Part shown: positions 42,646 to 51,292 of the stretch, one piece after another
How positions within the stretch are numbered: position 1 is the stretch's first letter
Layout: each line of letters opens with the position of its first letter
Origin: Azospirillum sp. 412522
GTDB lineage: Bacteria; Pseudomonadota; Alphaproteobacteria; Azospirillales; Azospirillaceae
Length of the DNA stretch: 64,000 bases
Direction of reading: 5' to 3'
NCBI RefSeq assembly: GCF_019805165.1
Contig: NZ_RWIJ01000023.1
Coordinates: 632 to 64,631, forward strand
Program-made: the position numbers and the translations under genes
Notes under the pieces: generated by a model
Seen by the model: the letters and a program-made list of their open reading frames with translations, nothing else
Database searches by the model: none
What the model was told of the DNA's origin: nothing

Positions 42646-44379
42646 GTGGACCTTCTCCTGACCACCGGTACCTCTTCGTCCTCCGCCCCCACCGGCGGCC
42701 AGACCGGCCCCGCGGCTCTGGTCTCGCTGTATCCCGGTCCGGCCCTGCGGCTTGATTCGGCACTGGCCGTCGCCGAGTCCAACGCCGAGGCGGACGACAT
42801 GATGGACAGCGACCCGCGCTGGCTGCCGGAACTGCGCAACTGGCTGTCGGCGTCCAGCGTGGCGCCGGGGCTGCGGTCGGTGCCGGTGGAATCGCTGCGC
42901 GGGATCATGATCGTCGAATGGGCCGGCGTGCCGCTGTCCGACGGCGGCTTCCTGCTGCTGGGCCGCGACGACACGCTGGAGCGGCAGCTGCGCCACACGC
43001 TGACCGAATCGCGGCGGCGCTACAAGGACCTGGTGGAGGTCTCCTCCGACTTCGCGTGGGAGACGGGGCCGGACGGCACCTTCGTCTTCGTCAGCCACAA
43101 GGGCGCGCTGGGCTATCCTGCCGACGCGCTGATCGGCCGCGACCCGCGCAGCCTGGCGCTGGAGGAGGCGGAAGACCTGCCGCTGCCCTTCGACTGCCAC
43201 CGTGCGGTCGACCAGACCGAGCTTTGGCTGAAGGGGGCCGACGGCACGCCGGCCTGCGTCGTCGCCTCCGCCCTGCCACTGTTCGGGGCGCAGGGCGAGT
43301 GGATCGGCGCCCGCGGCGTCTGCCGCGACGTGACCGAACAGGTGCTGCGCTCCAACGAGCTGGCCCGCATCCGGAACCGTGAGCGGCTGCTGGGGCACAT
43401 CGTCCATACCCTGCGTGACCGGCTCGACGCGGCGGAAGCGCTGGCCGTCGCCGCCGCCGAGACGGCGCGGGCGCTCAGCGCCGACGGTTGCCGCATCTAC
43501 CGGGCGGAGGAGGGGGGCGGTGGCATACCGGGCGGCCGTGTCGCCCTGTCGCTGGTCGCCGAGTTCGGGGCGGCCTTGCCGGAGGTCGGGGCCGCGCTGC
43601 TCGACCGCATCGTCAACAGCGAGGGGCTGGTGACCGACCGGCTGGGCCACGTGCAGCTGATCGGCGAGCGGACGGAATACCGTCAGGCGGCGAACGGCGC
43701 CCTGCTGGTCTGGCGCGCCGGCGATTCGGAGCCCTGGGACGATGACGACCGTCAGCTGATGTCGGGAGTGGCCGACCATATCGGCATCGCCCACGCCCAT
43801 CTCGCCTATCAGGAGCGGCTGCGCCGCCTGTCGGAGCGCGACGGGCTGACCGGCCTGTTCAACCGCCGCACCTTCTTCGAACGGCTGGAGGAATCGCTCT
43901 CCCGGCCGGACAGCGGACCTTCGGCCCTGCTCTATGTCGACCTGGACAATTTCAAGGCGGTCAACGACCTGCACGGGCACCAGCAGGGCGACGCCGTGCT
44001 GAAGGCCATCGGCACGCTGCTGACCACCGGGGTGCGCCCGGGTGATCTGCCGGGCCGTCTCGGCGGCGACGAATTCGTGCTGTGGCTTGGCCGCACCGAC
44101 GAGGATAAGGCCCGCATCGTCGCCGAGCGGCTGCTGAACGGCATGCGCGATCTGGCCCACCTTTCGGCCAGCCCCGAAAAGCCGCTGGGCCTGTCGATCG
44201 GCATCGCCGTTCACACCCCCGGCCGCGGCGAGTCCGTGCGGGAGTTGACCGACCGCGCCGACGCTGCCATGTACGACGCCAAGAAGAGCGGCAAGGGCCA
44301 TTACGCCCTGGCCCCCGCCTATCAGGCGGCCCCCCAGGCGTCTTCTTCCGATGTTTCCGCCACGGAGCCGACCCCGTGA
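42646..44379 (+). CDS. PAS/GAF diguanylate cyclase (GGDEF)
   Basis: About 577 residues, cytoplasmic, with no membrane helices. A PAS-like domain covers about residues 115-225 (YKDLVEVSSDFAWETGPDGT, ending GVCRDVTEQ) and a GAF-like region about 240-380. The GGDEF domain covers about 395-550, with the intact active site LGGDEFVLWL. RPGD stands exactly five residues before GGDEF, the I-site for product inhibition. DGLTGLFNRRTFFE is the usual domain start. GTG at 42646 (after TGGGAT) is preferred to GTG at 42622. It makes cyclic di-GMP. The gene overlaps the DUF2336 gene by 4 bp (GTGA). Confidence 0.92.
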   Translation: MDLLLTTGTSSSSAPTGGQTGPAALVSLYPGPALRLDSALAVAESNAEADDMMDSDPRWLPELRNWLSASSVAPGLRSVPVESLRGIMIVEWAGVPLSDGGFLLLGRDDTLERQLRHTLTESRRRYKDLVEVSSDFAWETGPDGTFVFVSHKGALGYPADALIGRDPRSLALEEAEDLPLPFDCHRAVDQTELWLKGADGTPACVVASALPLFGAQGEWIGARGVCRDVTEQVLRSNELARIRNRERLLGHIVHTLRDRLDAAEALAVAAAETARALSADGCRIYRAEEGGGGIPGGRVALSLVAEFGAALPEVGAALLDRIVNSEGLVTDRLGHVQLIGERTEYRQAANGALLVWRAGDSEPWDDDDRQLMSGVADHIGIAHAHLAYQERLRRLSERDGLTGLFNRRTFFERLEESLSRPDSGPSALLYVDLDNFKAVNDLHGHQQGDAVLKAIGTLLTTGVRPGDLPGRLGGDEFVLWLGRTDEDKARIVAERLLNGMRDLAHLSASPEKPLGLSIGIAVHTPGRGESVRELTDRADAAMYDAKKSGKGHYALAPAYQAAPQASSSDVSATEPTP

Positions 44380-45704
44380 CCCCGCCTGCCGCCCAGCGTC
44401 CCGAAGCCTTCGACCCCGCCGACTATGAATCCGCCAAGCGGATGGTGCAGAGCGAGGATCCGGCGGTCCGCCGAAAGGTCGCCGAACATCCCAAGACCCG
44501 TCCGGAACTGCTGTATTTCCTCGCCGCGGACGCCGCGGCCGAGGTTCGGCGGGCCATCGCCACCAACGCCGGCACCCCGCGGCAGGCCGACCTGCTGCTG
44601 GCCAAGGACCGCGAGGTCATGGTGCGGCAGGCGGTGGCGCGGAAGATCGCACGCCTGCTGCCGGAACTATCGGCCGACCAGGCGACGCAGATCGAACGGC
44701 TGACGGTGGAGTGTCTGGAAACGCTGGCCCGCGATCAGGCGACGGAAGTGCGCGGCATTCTGGCCGAGGCGTTGAAGGACCTGCCCAACGCCCCGCACGG
44801 CGTCATCAACCGGCTGGCCCGCGACGTGGAGCTGTCGGTCTGCGCCCCCGTGTTGCAGCATTCGCCGATCCTCACCGAAGAGGATCTGACCGATATCATC
44901 ATGAAGGGGCCGGTGCGCGGCGCGATGACCGCCATCGCCAGCCGGCAGAACGTCACCGCCTCCGTCGCCGATGCCATCGCGCGGTCGGACGACGAGGCGG
45001 CGGTGACGGCGCTGCTCGGCAACGCCTCGGCCCAGATCCGCGAAGAGACGCTCGACCGCATCCTCGATCAGGCGCCGCAGCACGAGCCCTGGCACTCGCC
45101 GCTGGTCCGCCGCCCGCGGCTGCCGGCGCGGGCGGTGATGCGGCTGGCCAGCTTCGTCGCCGACAATCTGCTGAAGGTCCTGCAGGACCGTGACGACCTT
45201 GCCCCCGACGCGGCGCGCGGGCTGGTGGAGGCGGTGCGCCAGCGGGTGGAGCAGGCGGCCGGCACCGCGTCCGGCCTGCCGCCCGGTCCGGTCGATTTCG
45301 GCGAGGAGGCGGCCGGCGGTGCCGCCGCCGGGCCGGAGAAGCCGGTCGAACGCCCCAGCGACAAGGCGGCGCGCCTGAACAAGGAAGGCAAGCTGACCGA
45401 GAAGCTGATCGAGGGTTCGATGGTGGAGGGCGACCGCGGATTCGTCATGGCGGCGCTGGCGGAGCTGTCGCAGATCCCGCTGCCGGTGGTGGACCGCATC
45501 GTCGCCACCCATGCGCCGCGCGCCGTCACCGCTCTGGTGTGGCGCGCCGGGCTGACCATGCGCTTTGCCCGGCAGGTCCAGTTGAGGCTCGCCCAGATTC
45601 CGCCAAAAACAGCGCTTAATGCTCGCGACGGCACGCACTATCCGATGACCGACGAAGAGATGCGATGGCAGCTCGAATTCTTCGGCGTCGAGGCGAAGGC
45701 GTGA
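44376..45704 (+). CDS. DUF2336 domain protein (HEAT-like repeats)
   Basis: 442 residues, largely helical. Repeated 20-30-residue units such as DPAVRRKVAEHPKTRPELLY and AAAEVRRAIATNAGTPRQAD resemble HEAT/leucine-rich variant repeats of DUF2336, a family typical of alphaproteobacteria. A low-complexity stretch (about 290-330) precedes a C-terminal domain ending RWQLEFFGVEAKA. The GTG start overlaps the stop of the diguanylate cyclase, so the two proteins are co-translated and probably act in the same signalling circuit. Its molecular role is unknown. Confidence 0.85.
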   Translation: MTPPAAQRPEAFDPADYESAKRMVQSEDPAVRRKVAEHPKTRPELLYFLAADAAAEVRRAIATNAGTPRQADLLLAKDREVMVRQAVARKIARLLPELSADQATQIERLTVECLETLARDQATEVRGILAEALKDLPNAPHGVINRLARDVELSVCAPVLQHSPILTEEDLTDIIMKGPVRGAMTAIASRQNVTASVADAIARSDDEAAVTALLGNASAQIREETLDRILDQAPQHEPWHSPLVRRPRLPARAVMRLASFVADNLLKVLQDRDDLAPDAARGLVEAVRQRVEQAAGTASGLPPGPVDFGEEAAGGAAAGPEKPVERPSDKAARLNKEGKLTEKLIEGSMVEGDRGFVMAALAELSQIPLPVVDRIVATHAPRAVTALVWRAGLTMRFARQVQLRLAQIPPKTALNARDGTHYPMTDEEMRWQLEFFGVEAKA

Positions 45705-45735
45705 CGTTTCCAACCGTTTTCGGGTTCTCTCCGGT

Positions 45736-46368
45736 ATGCGTGTCGCCTTTCTCGCCTTCTTCGTCGTCCTGATCGCCGCCGCCACCAGCTTCGCCGCCCC
45801 GCCGCGCGAAACGCCGGAGGAGCGCGAGGTCGCCGCCACCTTCGACGCCGCCCGCAGTGCGCTGGCCGAAAAGCGTGGATCGGCGGTGATCCCGCTGCTG
45901 ACCCGCAATTCCGTCAAGTCGCTGGAATCGGTGCGCGATGCCGCCCGCCAGCCGGGGGACGCGCCGTTGCAGCGGCTGGAACCGGCGGAGCGTTTCGCCG
46001 CCATGGGGCTGCGCCGCTATCTCGGCCCGGCGGAGTTGCGCCGCATGTCGGTCGGCGACATCGCCAACCACGCGCTGGCGGCCGGCTGGCTCGGCCCCAA
46101 CATGATCTCCCGCAGTTCGCTGGGGCCGGTGCGGGTGAAGGGCGACCGGGCGTCGGGCCTGCTGATGGTCGACAACCGGCCGGCGCTGGTGCCGGCGGAC
46201 TTCGTGCGTGAGGGCGGGGCTTGGCGCATCGACCTCGCCAGCGTCTTCACCTTTGGCAGCCAGATGCTGAAGGGGTTCGCCGCCATGGCCGGCAAGGACG
46301 AGACCGCCTATATCGGCGACCTGCTCGACCGGCTGCCGGCCAAGCCGGGGGCGATGAAGGCGCACTGA
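45736..46368 (+). CDS. Secreted protein of unknown function
   Basis: 210 residues. A clear Sec signal peptide (MRVAFLAFFVVLIAAATSFA, cleavage before APPRE) is followed by a helical region and a C-terminal beta segment with GPVRVKGDRASGLLMVDNRP and RVREGG-like strands (VREGGAWRIDLASVF). This pattern resembles periplasmic DUF proteins with an NTF2/SnoaL-like fold, though the family was not identified. It is 31 bp downstream of the DUF2336 gene and probably in the same transcript. Confidence 0.75.
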   Translation: MRVAFLAFFVVLIAAATSFAAPPRETPEEREVAATFDAARSALAEKRGSAVIPLLTRNSVKSLESVRDAARQPGDAPLQRLEPAERFAAMGLRRYLGPAELRRMSVGDIANHALAAGWLGPNMISRSSLGPVRVKGDRASGLLMVDNRPALVPADFVREGGAWRIDLASVFTFGSQMLKGFAAMAGKDETAYIGDLLDRLPAKPGAMKAH

Positions 46369-46450
46369 GCGGGGCGGGGACACTGCGTCCGGCCTTGATC
46401 CCTATGTCTTTAATCCTTTTGTTTTTATCCCTCCGGCCGCGTCCATCCGC

Positions 46451-46486
46451 GCGATTGCGGCGACTCGGGCGATTGCGTAGACTCGC
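46451..46486 (+). repeat. Two 18-bp tandem repeats
   Basis: GCGATTGCGGCGACTCGG and GCGATTGCGTAGACTCGC lie head to tail with three differences, just upstream of the J-domain-like gene. This may be a chance duplication or a regulator-binding pair. Confidence 0.5.
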
Positions 46487-46516
46487 GTCCGCTTCCACCA
46501 AGTGTTGGCGCCGACG

Positions 46517-47161
46517 ATGACCGCACCGGAAGAGTCCACTCCCTCGCCAGCCCCCGGCCGGACCGTGCCCTGCGGCGCCCGCTTCCGCGCGGCCGTTCTG
46601 GAGCTTGCCGCGACGCGCGGGGTTGGAGTGCCGATGCTGGTGGCCGCCGCCCTGCTGCTCGCGCCGGAGCGGGCCGCCGATCCGGGCCTGAGCGACGCCG
46701 ATGGGGAAGGGGCACTGGAGGTGGGGGAGGCGAGGGCGTCCGATCCGGCAATTCGCAGGGCGCTGGCTGCCGCCTTGGCGCTGGCCGATCCGGGCGCCCG
46801 CATCCTGCCGGGCGAGGATGTCCGCCGGCTCGAGACCGCGGTGGAGACGCTGGGCTACCGCAACAAGACGCTGGCCCATGCGTTGCAACGCCTGTCCTTT
46901 CAGCCGCTCGACGGCCGCATCACCGAAGTGCGCGACGCCGCGCAGCTGTTCGGCTTCGTCAATGAATGGTGCTTCGACGAGGATCAGGTACGGCGGCGCT
47001 TCCGCGAACTGGCGCCGGTCTATCATCCCGACACCGGCATCGTCGCCTGCCGCGAGCGGATGGGCCAGCTGATCGACGCCCGCAACCTGCTGGTCCACCA
47101 TGTCCGCAGCGTCTACGGCTCCGGCGACTGGATGGCGAGGCGGCGCGGACCTTCCGCCTGA
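46517..47161 (+). CDS. J-domain-like protein with C-terminal HPD motif
   Basis: About 214 residues from ATG at 46517 (GTG at 46502 is an alternative). The N-terminal ~120 residues are Ala-rich helical with no known domain. From about residue 150, DEDQVRRRFRELAPVYHPDT reads as helix II and the HPD loop of a DnaJ J-domain. It is followed after a short loop by MGQLIDARNLLVHHV, which matches helix III. A C-terminal J-domain would recruit and stimulate DnaK. The rest of DnaJ (G/F and zinc regions) is absent. The J-domain reading is from pattern only. Confidence 0.6.
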   Translation: MTAPEESTPSPAPGRTVPCGARFRAAVLELAATRGVGVPMLVAAALLLAPERAADPGLSDADGEGALEVGEARASDPAIRRALAAALALADPGARILPGEDVRRLETAVETLGYRNKTLAHALQRLSFQPLDGRITEVRDAAQLFGFVNEWCFDEDQVRRRFRELAPVYHPDTGIVACRERMGQLIDARNLLVHHVRSVYGSGDWMARRRGPSA

Positions 47162-47178
47162 AACCGCCCGAACCGATT

Positions 47179-48531
47179 TCAGCCCGCCAGTCCGATCGCC
47201 TCCTCGACGATCGCCTGATCCATCGTGGCGCCGTCCAGCAACGCGCCGGTCAGGTCGGCGCCGGTCAGGTCAGCCTCGCTGAGGTTCGCGCCGGAGAGAT
47301 CGGCACCGGCCAGATTGGCGCCGGCGAGGTTGGCCTTGCGCAGATCGGCCTTGCACAGCAGGGCCATGCCCAGCCGGGCGCGTTGCAGGTTGGCGCGCCA
47401 GACATGGCCGCTCATCGTCTGGATATGGACGGGACCGAGCTGGGCGCCGGTCAGGTTGGCGCCGGTCAGGGTGGCGCGTTCGAAATTCACCCCGCGCAGA
47501 TCGGCCTTCGAAAGGTCGGCCTTGCGCAGATCGGCCAGCGACAGGTCGGCGATCGCCATCGCCGCGCCGGACAGGTTGGCGCCGCGCAACGCGATGCATT
47601 GCAGGATCGCCGCCGACAGGTTGATGCCGTCCAGCTTGCGCCCCGACAGGTCCAGCGCCGACAGGTCGGCGCGCTTGCCGGCCTTGCCGCCGCTGTCGAT
47701 CCAGGTCAGATGCTCCATCAGCATCTCGCGCAGGTCGTCTTCCGGATTCTCCAGGGTCTTGGCCAGCACCGCGGCCTGAAGGTTGGGAGAGCGCATCTGC
47801 GCCGCGTCCAAAATGGCGCCGATCAGGGTGGCGCCGCTGAAATTGGTGCGGTTGATGGCGCAGCCGGTCATCACCGCACCGGACAGGCGGGCGCCCGACA
47901 GGTTCGCCTCCGTCAGGTCGGCGTCGGTCAGGTCGCAGCCGGTCAGGTTGGAGCCGGTCAGGTTGGCCCGCATGAATTTGGTGCCGCGCAGGATGGCGTC
48001 GGTCAGGTCGGTCTGCATGACAAAGGCGTTGGCGACCTTGGCCCGCGACAGGTCGGCGCCGCGGATGGTCGCCGCCGTCAGCTCCGAGGTCAGGACGGAA
48101 TCCTGGTAATCGTGCGCGAACATCTCACCGCTGGCGTCGTAATGCAGCAGCGTGCCGTCGCGCAAATCGACCTCCACCAGCGTCGCCTCGCTCAGCACCG
48201 CGCCGCGCAGGCAGGCGCCGCGCAGGTCGGCCCGGCGCAGGTCGGCCTTCTCGAGATTGGCGAGCCGCAGGTCGGCGGCATAGAGATTGGCGTTGGCGAG
48301 GTTGGCGCCGGTCAGCCGGGCGCTGAACAGCTTGGCGCCGGACAGGTCGGCGTCGGACAGGTCGATGCCGGAGAGGTCGAGATGCGACAGGTCGCGCATC
48401 TTCAGGTTGGCGCGCACGCCGCCCGGCTGGCTTTTGCGGAACGCCTGGTGTCGCAACAGGATCGCGTTGAGCTGGCTCTGGCTCAGCTTGGTTCGCGGGC
48501 TGTTGGACCCAAAGCCCTGGGCGGACGACAT
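47179..48531 (-). CDS. Pentapeptide-repeat protein
   Basis: About 450 residues. After ~45 residues, tandem A(D/N)LXX repeats begin (LDLSGIDLSDADLSGAKLFS) and form two long blocks, about residues 48-250 and 285-440. A 35-residue helical break (LENPEDDLREMLMEHLTWID) separates them. Such sequence folds as a right-handed quadrilateral beta-helix. Some relatives mimic DNA and protect gyrase, but most have unknown roles. ATG at 48531 is chosen because AGAAGG lies 10 nt upstream. For ATG at 48540 it would be only 1 nt away. It is divergent from ffh and convergent with the J-domain-like gene. Confidence 0.9.
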   Translation of the reverse strand: MSSAQGFGSNSPRTKLSQSQLNAILLRHQAFRKSQPGGVRANLKMRDLSHLDLSGIDLSDADLSGAKLFSARLTGANLANANLYAADLRLANLEKADLRRADLRGACLRGAVLSEATLVEVDLRDGTLLHYDASGEMFAHDYQDSVLTSELTAATIRGADLSRAKVANAFVMQTDLTDAILRGTKFMRANLTGSNLTGCDLTDADLTEANLSGARLSGAVMTGCAINRTNFSGATLIGAILDAAQMRSPNLQAAVLAKTLENPEDDLREMLMEHLTWIDSGGKAGKRADLSALDLSGRKLDGINLSAAILQCIALRGANLSGAAMAIADLSLADLRKADLSKADLRGVNFERATLTGANLTGAQLGPVHIQTMSGHVWRANLQRARLGMALLCKADLRKANLAGANLAGADLSGANLSEADLTGADLTGALLDGATMDQAIVEEAIGLAG

Positions 48532-48682
48532 CGCCTGCATACCTTCTCTATTTGGTAACCCATAATCCGGAAGAGTCGCCAAAAATTGGTTAAGCCTCGA
48601 CGGTTTGTGACAAGGTTGGGACTGATAACTGCGCCCCGGCAAGGCAGACCTTCGTCTGGCGGCAAAAGACCGCTTGCGACGG
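48532..48682. other. Divergent intergenic region before ffh
   Basis: Part of the ~330-bp gap between the pentapeptide-repeat gene and ffh. A somewhat AT-rich stretch (48541-48600) probably holds the promoter of the pentapeptide-repeat gene. No gene is supported here. Confidence 0.5.
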
Positions 48683-48711
48683 TTGACTCGGCCTGCCGGC
48701 TTCTCTATGGT
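48683..48711 (+). promoter_or_regulatory. Sigma-70 type promoter of the ffh operon
   Basis: TTGACT (48683-48688) and TATGGT (48706-48711) have a 17-nt spacer, the same layout and the same -10 box as the rpmJ promoter at 22543. It would give a leader of about 145 nt before the ffh ATG. Confidence 0.7.
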
Positions 48712-48864
48712 CCGCCGACCTGTCTTCCGCAAAGCCGATAGACCGGGTACCCCGGCCCCATGCCGGGTATCTCCGCCAGTCCGCGAAATTCGCGCACTGG
48801 CGCTTTCGTGCTTGTGCGGGTGGCGGCACCGACGCTGGACCCGGAACTGGGGAACGAGTATCGC

Positions 48865-50250
48865 ATGTTCGAAGGCCTGACCGGACGCCTGGGCGACATC
48901 TTCGACAAGCTGCGCCGCCGTGGCGCGCTGACCGAGGAGGACGTCTCCGCCGCGCTGCGCGAAGTTCGCGTGGCGTTGCTGGAGGCTGACGTCGCGCTGC
49001 CCGTCGTCAAGCAGTTCGTCACCCAGGTGAAGGAACGCGCCGTCGGGCAGGAGGTGCTGAAGTCGGTCACCCCCGGCCAGCAGGTCATCAAGATCGTCCA
49101 CGACAACCTCGTGGAGATGCTGGGCGAAGGCTCCGAGATCAACCTGAACGCCGCCGCCCCGGTGCCGATCCTGATGGTCGGCCTGCAGGGGTCCGGCAAG
49201 ACCACCAGCACCGCCAAGATCGCGCTGCGCCTGAAGACGAAGGACCGCAAGAAGGTCCTGATGGCCTCGCTGGACGTCCGCCGCCCGGCCGCCCAGGAGC
49301 AGTTGAAGGTCCTCGGCGAGCAGACCGGCGTCGCCACGCTGCCGATCGTGCCGGGCCAGGATCCGGTCGCCATTGCCAAACGCGCCATCGAGACCGGCCG
49401 TCTCGAAGGCTACGACGTCGTCATGCTCGACACCGCCGGCCGCCTCGCCATCGACGAGGAGCTGATGGCGGAGGTCGCGGCGGTCCGCGACGCGACGAAG
49501 CCGGTGGAAACGCTGCTGGTCGCCGACGCGATGACCGGCCAGGACGCCGTCACCGTCGCCACCAATTTCAACGACAAGGTCGGCATCACCGGCATCGTGC
49601 TGACCCGCATCGACGGCGACGCGCGCGGCGGTGCCGCCCTGTCGATGCGCCAGATCACCGGCAAGCCGATCAAGCTGCTGGGCGTCGGCGAGAAGATCGA
49701 CGCGCTGGAGCCCTTCCACCCCGACCGCATCGCCGGCCGCATCCTCGGCATGGGCGACGTGGTGTCGCTGGTGGAGAAGGCCGTCGAGACCATCGACAAG
49801 GACGAGGCCGAAAAGCTCGCCCGCAAGATGGAGAAGGGCCAGGGCTTCGACCTCGACGACATGGCGATGCAGCTGAAGCAGCTCCGCAAGATGGGCGGCA
49901 TGTCCGGCCTGATGGGAATGCTGCCGGGCATCGGCAAGATCAAGGACCAGCTGAAGGACGCCAACGTCGACGACGGGATGATCAAGCGCCAGGAGGCGAT
50001 CATCTCCTCGATGACAAAGGCGGAACGCAAGAACCCCGACCTTATCAAGGCTTCGCGCCGCAAGCGCATCGCCGCCGGTTCCGGCACCTCGGTGCAGGAG
50101 GTCAACAAGCTGCTGAAGCAGTTCGAGACCATGCGCGGAATGATGAAGCAGGTGCAGAAGCTTGGGAAGAAGGGGATGCTGCGCGGCGGCCTCGGAAACC
50201 TGCTGCCGAAGGGACTCGGCGGCTTCGGCGGGAAGGGGCCTTTCGGCTGA
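48865..50250 (+). CDS. ffh: Signal recognition particle protein Ffh (SRP54)
   Basis: 461 residues from ATG at 48865 (MFEGLTGRLGDIFDKLRRRG). The order is N domain, G domain, M domain. The G domain has GLQGSGKTTSTAKIA (P loop), LDVRRPAAQEQL, LDTAGRLAIDEEL and LTRIDGDARGGAAL. The methionine-rich M domain (MAMQLKQLRKMGGMSGLMGM, then MRGMMKQVQKLGKKGML) binds signal sequences and 4.5S RNA. It targets membrane proteins to the translocon. It heads the ribosomal/tRNA-modification operon. Confidence 0.97.
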   Translation: MFEGLTGRLGDIFDKLRRRGALTEEDVSAALREVRVALLEADVALPVVKQFVTQVKERAVGQEVLKSVTPGQQVIKIVHDNLVEMLGEGSEINLNAAAPVPILMVGLQGSGKTTSTAKIALRLKTKDRKKVLMASLDVRRPAAQEQLKVLGEQTGVATLPIVPGQDPVAIAKRAIETGRLEGYDVVMLDTAGRLAIDEELMAEVAAVRDATKPVETLLVADAMTGQDAVTVATNFNDKVGITGIVLTRIDGDARGGAALSMRQITGKPIKLLGVGEKIDALEPFHPDRIAGRILGMGDVVSLVEKAVETIDKDEAEKLARKMEKGQGFDLDDMAMQLKQLRKMGGMSGLMGMLPGIGKIKDQLKDANVDDGMIKRQEAIISSMTKAERKNPDLIKASRRKRIAAGSGTSVQEVNKLLKQFETMRGMMKQVQKLGKKGMLRGGLGNLLPKGLGGFGGKGPFG

Positions 50251-50311
50251 CCCGACCGCCTCATGGAATCACCTGATACCTGTTTGACTTGAGAAGAGAA
50301 AGTTTCGACCA

Positions 50312-50668
50312 ATGGCTCTGAAGATTCGTCTGGCTCGCGGTGGTGCGAAGAAGCGTCCGTTCTACTCGATCGTCATCGCGGACGCCCGCAGCCCGCGTGA
50401 CGGCCGCTTCATCGAGAAGATCGGCACCTACAACCCGATGCTGCCGCGCGAGCACGAGCAGCGCATCATCCTGAACGCCGAGCGCGCCAAGCATTGGCTG
50501 TCGGTCGGCGCCCAGCCGACGGACCGCGTCGTGCACTTCCTGGCCACTGCCGGCCTGGTCGAGAAGCCCGCCGTCCGCGAGACCCCGAAGAAGTCGGCTC
50601 CGAAGGCCAAGGCGCAGGAGCGTCTGAAGGCCGAGGCCGCCGCTGCCGCGGCCGCCGCGGAAGGCTGA
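50312..50668 (+). CDS. rpsP: 30S ribosomal protein S16
   Basis: 118 residues. MALKIRLARGGAKKRPFYSI and DGRFIEKIGTYNPML are the conserved S16 core. The C-terminal ~35 residues are an Ala/Lys/Glu-rich tail longer than in E. coli (82 residues) but common in alphaproteobacteria. It is needed for 30S assembly. It follows ffh by 61 bp in the operon. Confidence 0.97.
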   Translation: MALKIRLARGGAKKRPFYSIVIADARSPRDGRFIEKIGTYNPMLPREHEQRIILNAERAKHWLSVGAQPTDRVVHFLATAGLVEKPAVRETPKKSAPKAKAQERLKAEAAAAAAAAEG

Positions 50669-50698
50669 GCTTGAGGTCAGGGTTGAGGTCGTGACGAC

Positions 50699-51292
50699 GT
50701 GCCGGGTGCTCCTTCGATGACCGCCAAAATCTGTGTTGGCCAGTTCGCGGGATCGCATGGCGTGCGGGGGCTGGTGAAGCTGCGCAGCTTCACCGCCGAA
50801 CCCGCCGACATCATGACCTACGGCCCACTGTCGGACGAGAACGGCGCCCGCCGCTTCACGGTGACGCTCCAGGGCATGGTCAAGGACAACTTCCTGGCCA
50901 AGGTCGACGGGGTGACCAGCCGGGAGCAGGCCCAGGCGCTCGCAGGGGTGCGGCTCTATGTGGACCGTGGCGCCCTGCCGGCGACGGAGGACGAGGACGA
51001 GTTCTACCATGCCGACCTGATCGGCCTGCGGGCGGAACTCGCCGACGGTTCCGTCTACGGCACGGTGAAGGCGATCTACGATTTCGGGGCCGGCGACGTG
51101 CTCGAAATCCGGACCGCTGGCGGGCCGCTGGAGATGCTTCCCTTCTCCAAGGCCTGCGTGCCGGTGGTGGATGTCCGGGGTGGGCGCGTCGTCGTCGATC
51201 TTCCGGCCGTGATCGAAGCCCGCGAGGGTTCCGGTGACGGGGCGGAGGAAGGGGAGGAGGACGGGGACCAGGGCGGGGAGACGGGGCCGTGA
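50699..51292 (+). CDS. rimM: 16S rRNA processing protein RimM
   Basis: 197 residues. The N-terminal RimM domain begins ICVGQFAGSHGVRGLVKLRS and the C-terminal PRC-barrel begins DEFYHADLIGLRAELADGSV. It assists maturation of the 30S head and binds S19. The C terminus is acidic (EGSGDGAEEGEEDGDQG). GTG at 50699 with GAGG 10 nt upstream is chosen. ATG at 50717 has no ribosome-binding site but would also be compatible. The stop overlaps trmD by 4 bp. Confidence 0.95.
   Translation: MPGAPSMTAKICVGQFAGSHGVRGLVKLRSFTAEPADIMTYGPLSDENGARRFTVTLQGMVKDNFLAKVDGVTSREQAQALAGVRLYVDRGALPATEDEDEFYHADLIGLRAELADGSVYGTVKAIYDFGAGDVLEIRTAGGPLEMLPFSKACVPVVDVRGGRVVVDLPAVIEAREGSGDGAEEGEEDGDQGGETGP

Noticed and set aside
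47179..48531. Dense short DNA repeats that could look like a tandem-repeat array
   Set aside because: They are the codons of the pentapeptide-repeat protein and vary at synonymous sites as expected for a coding repeat.
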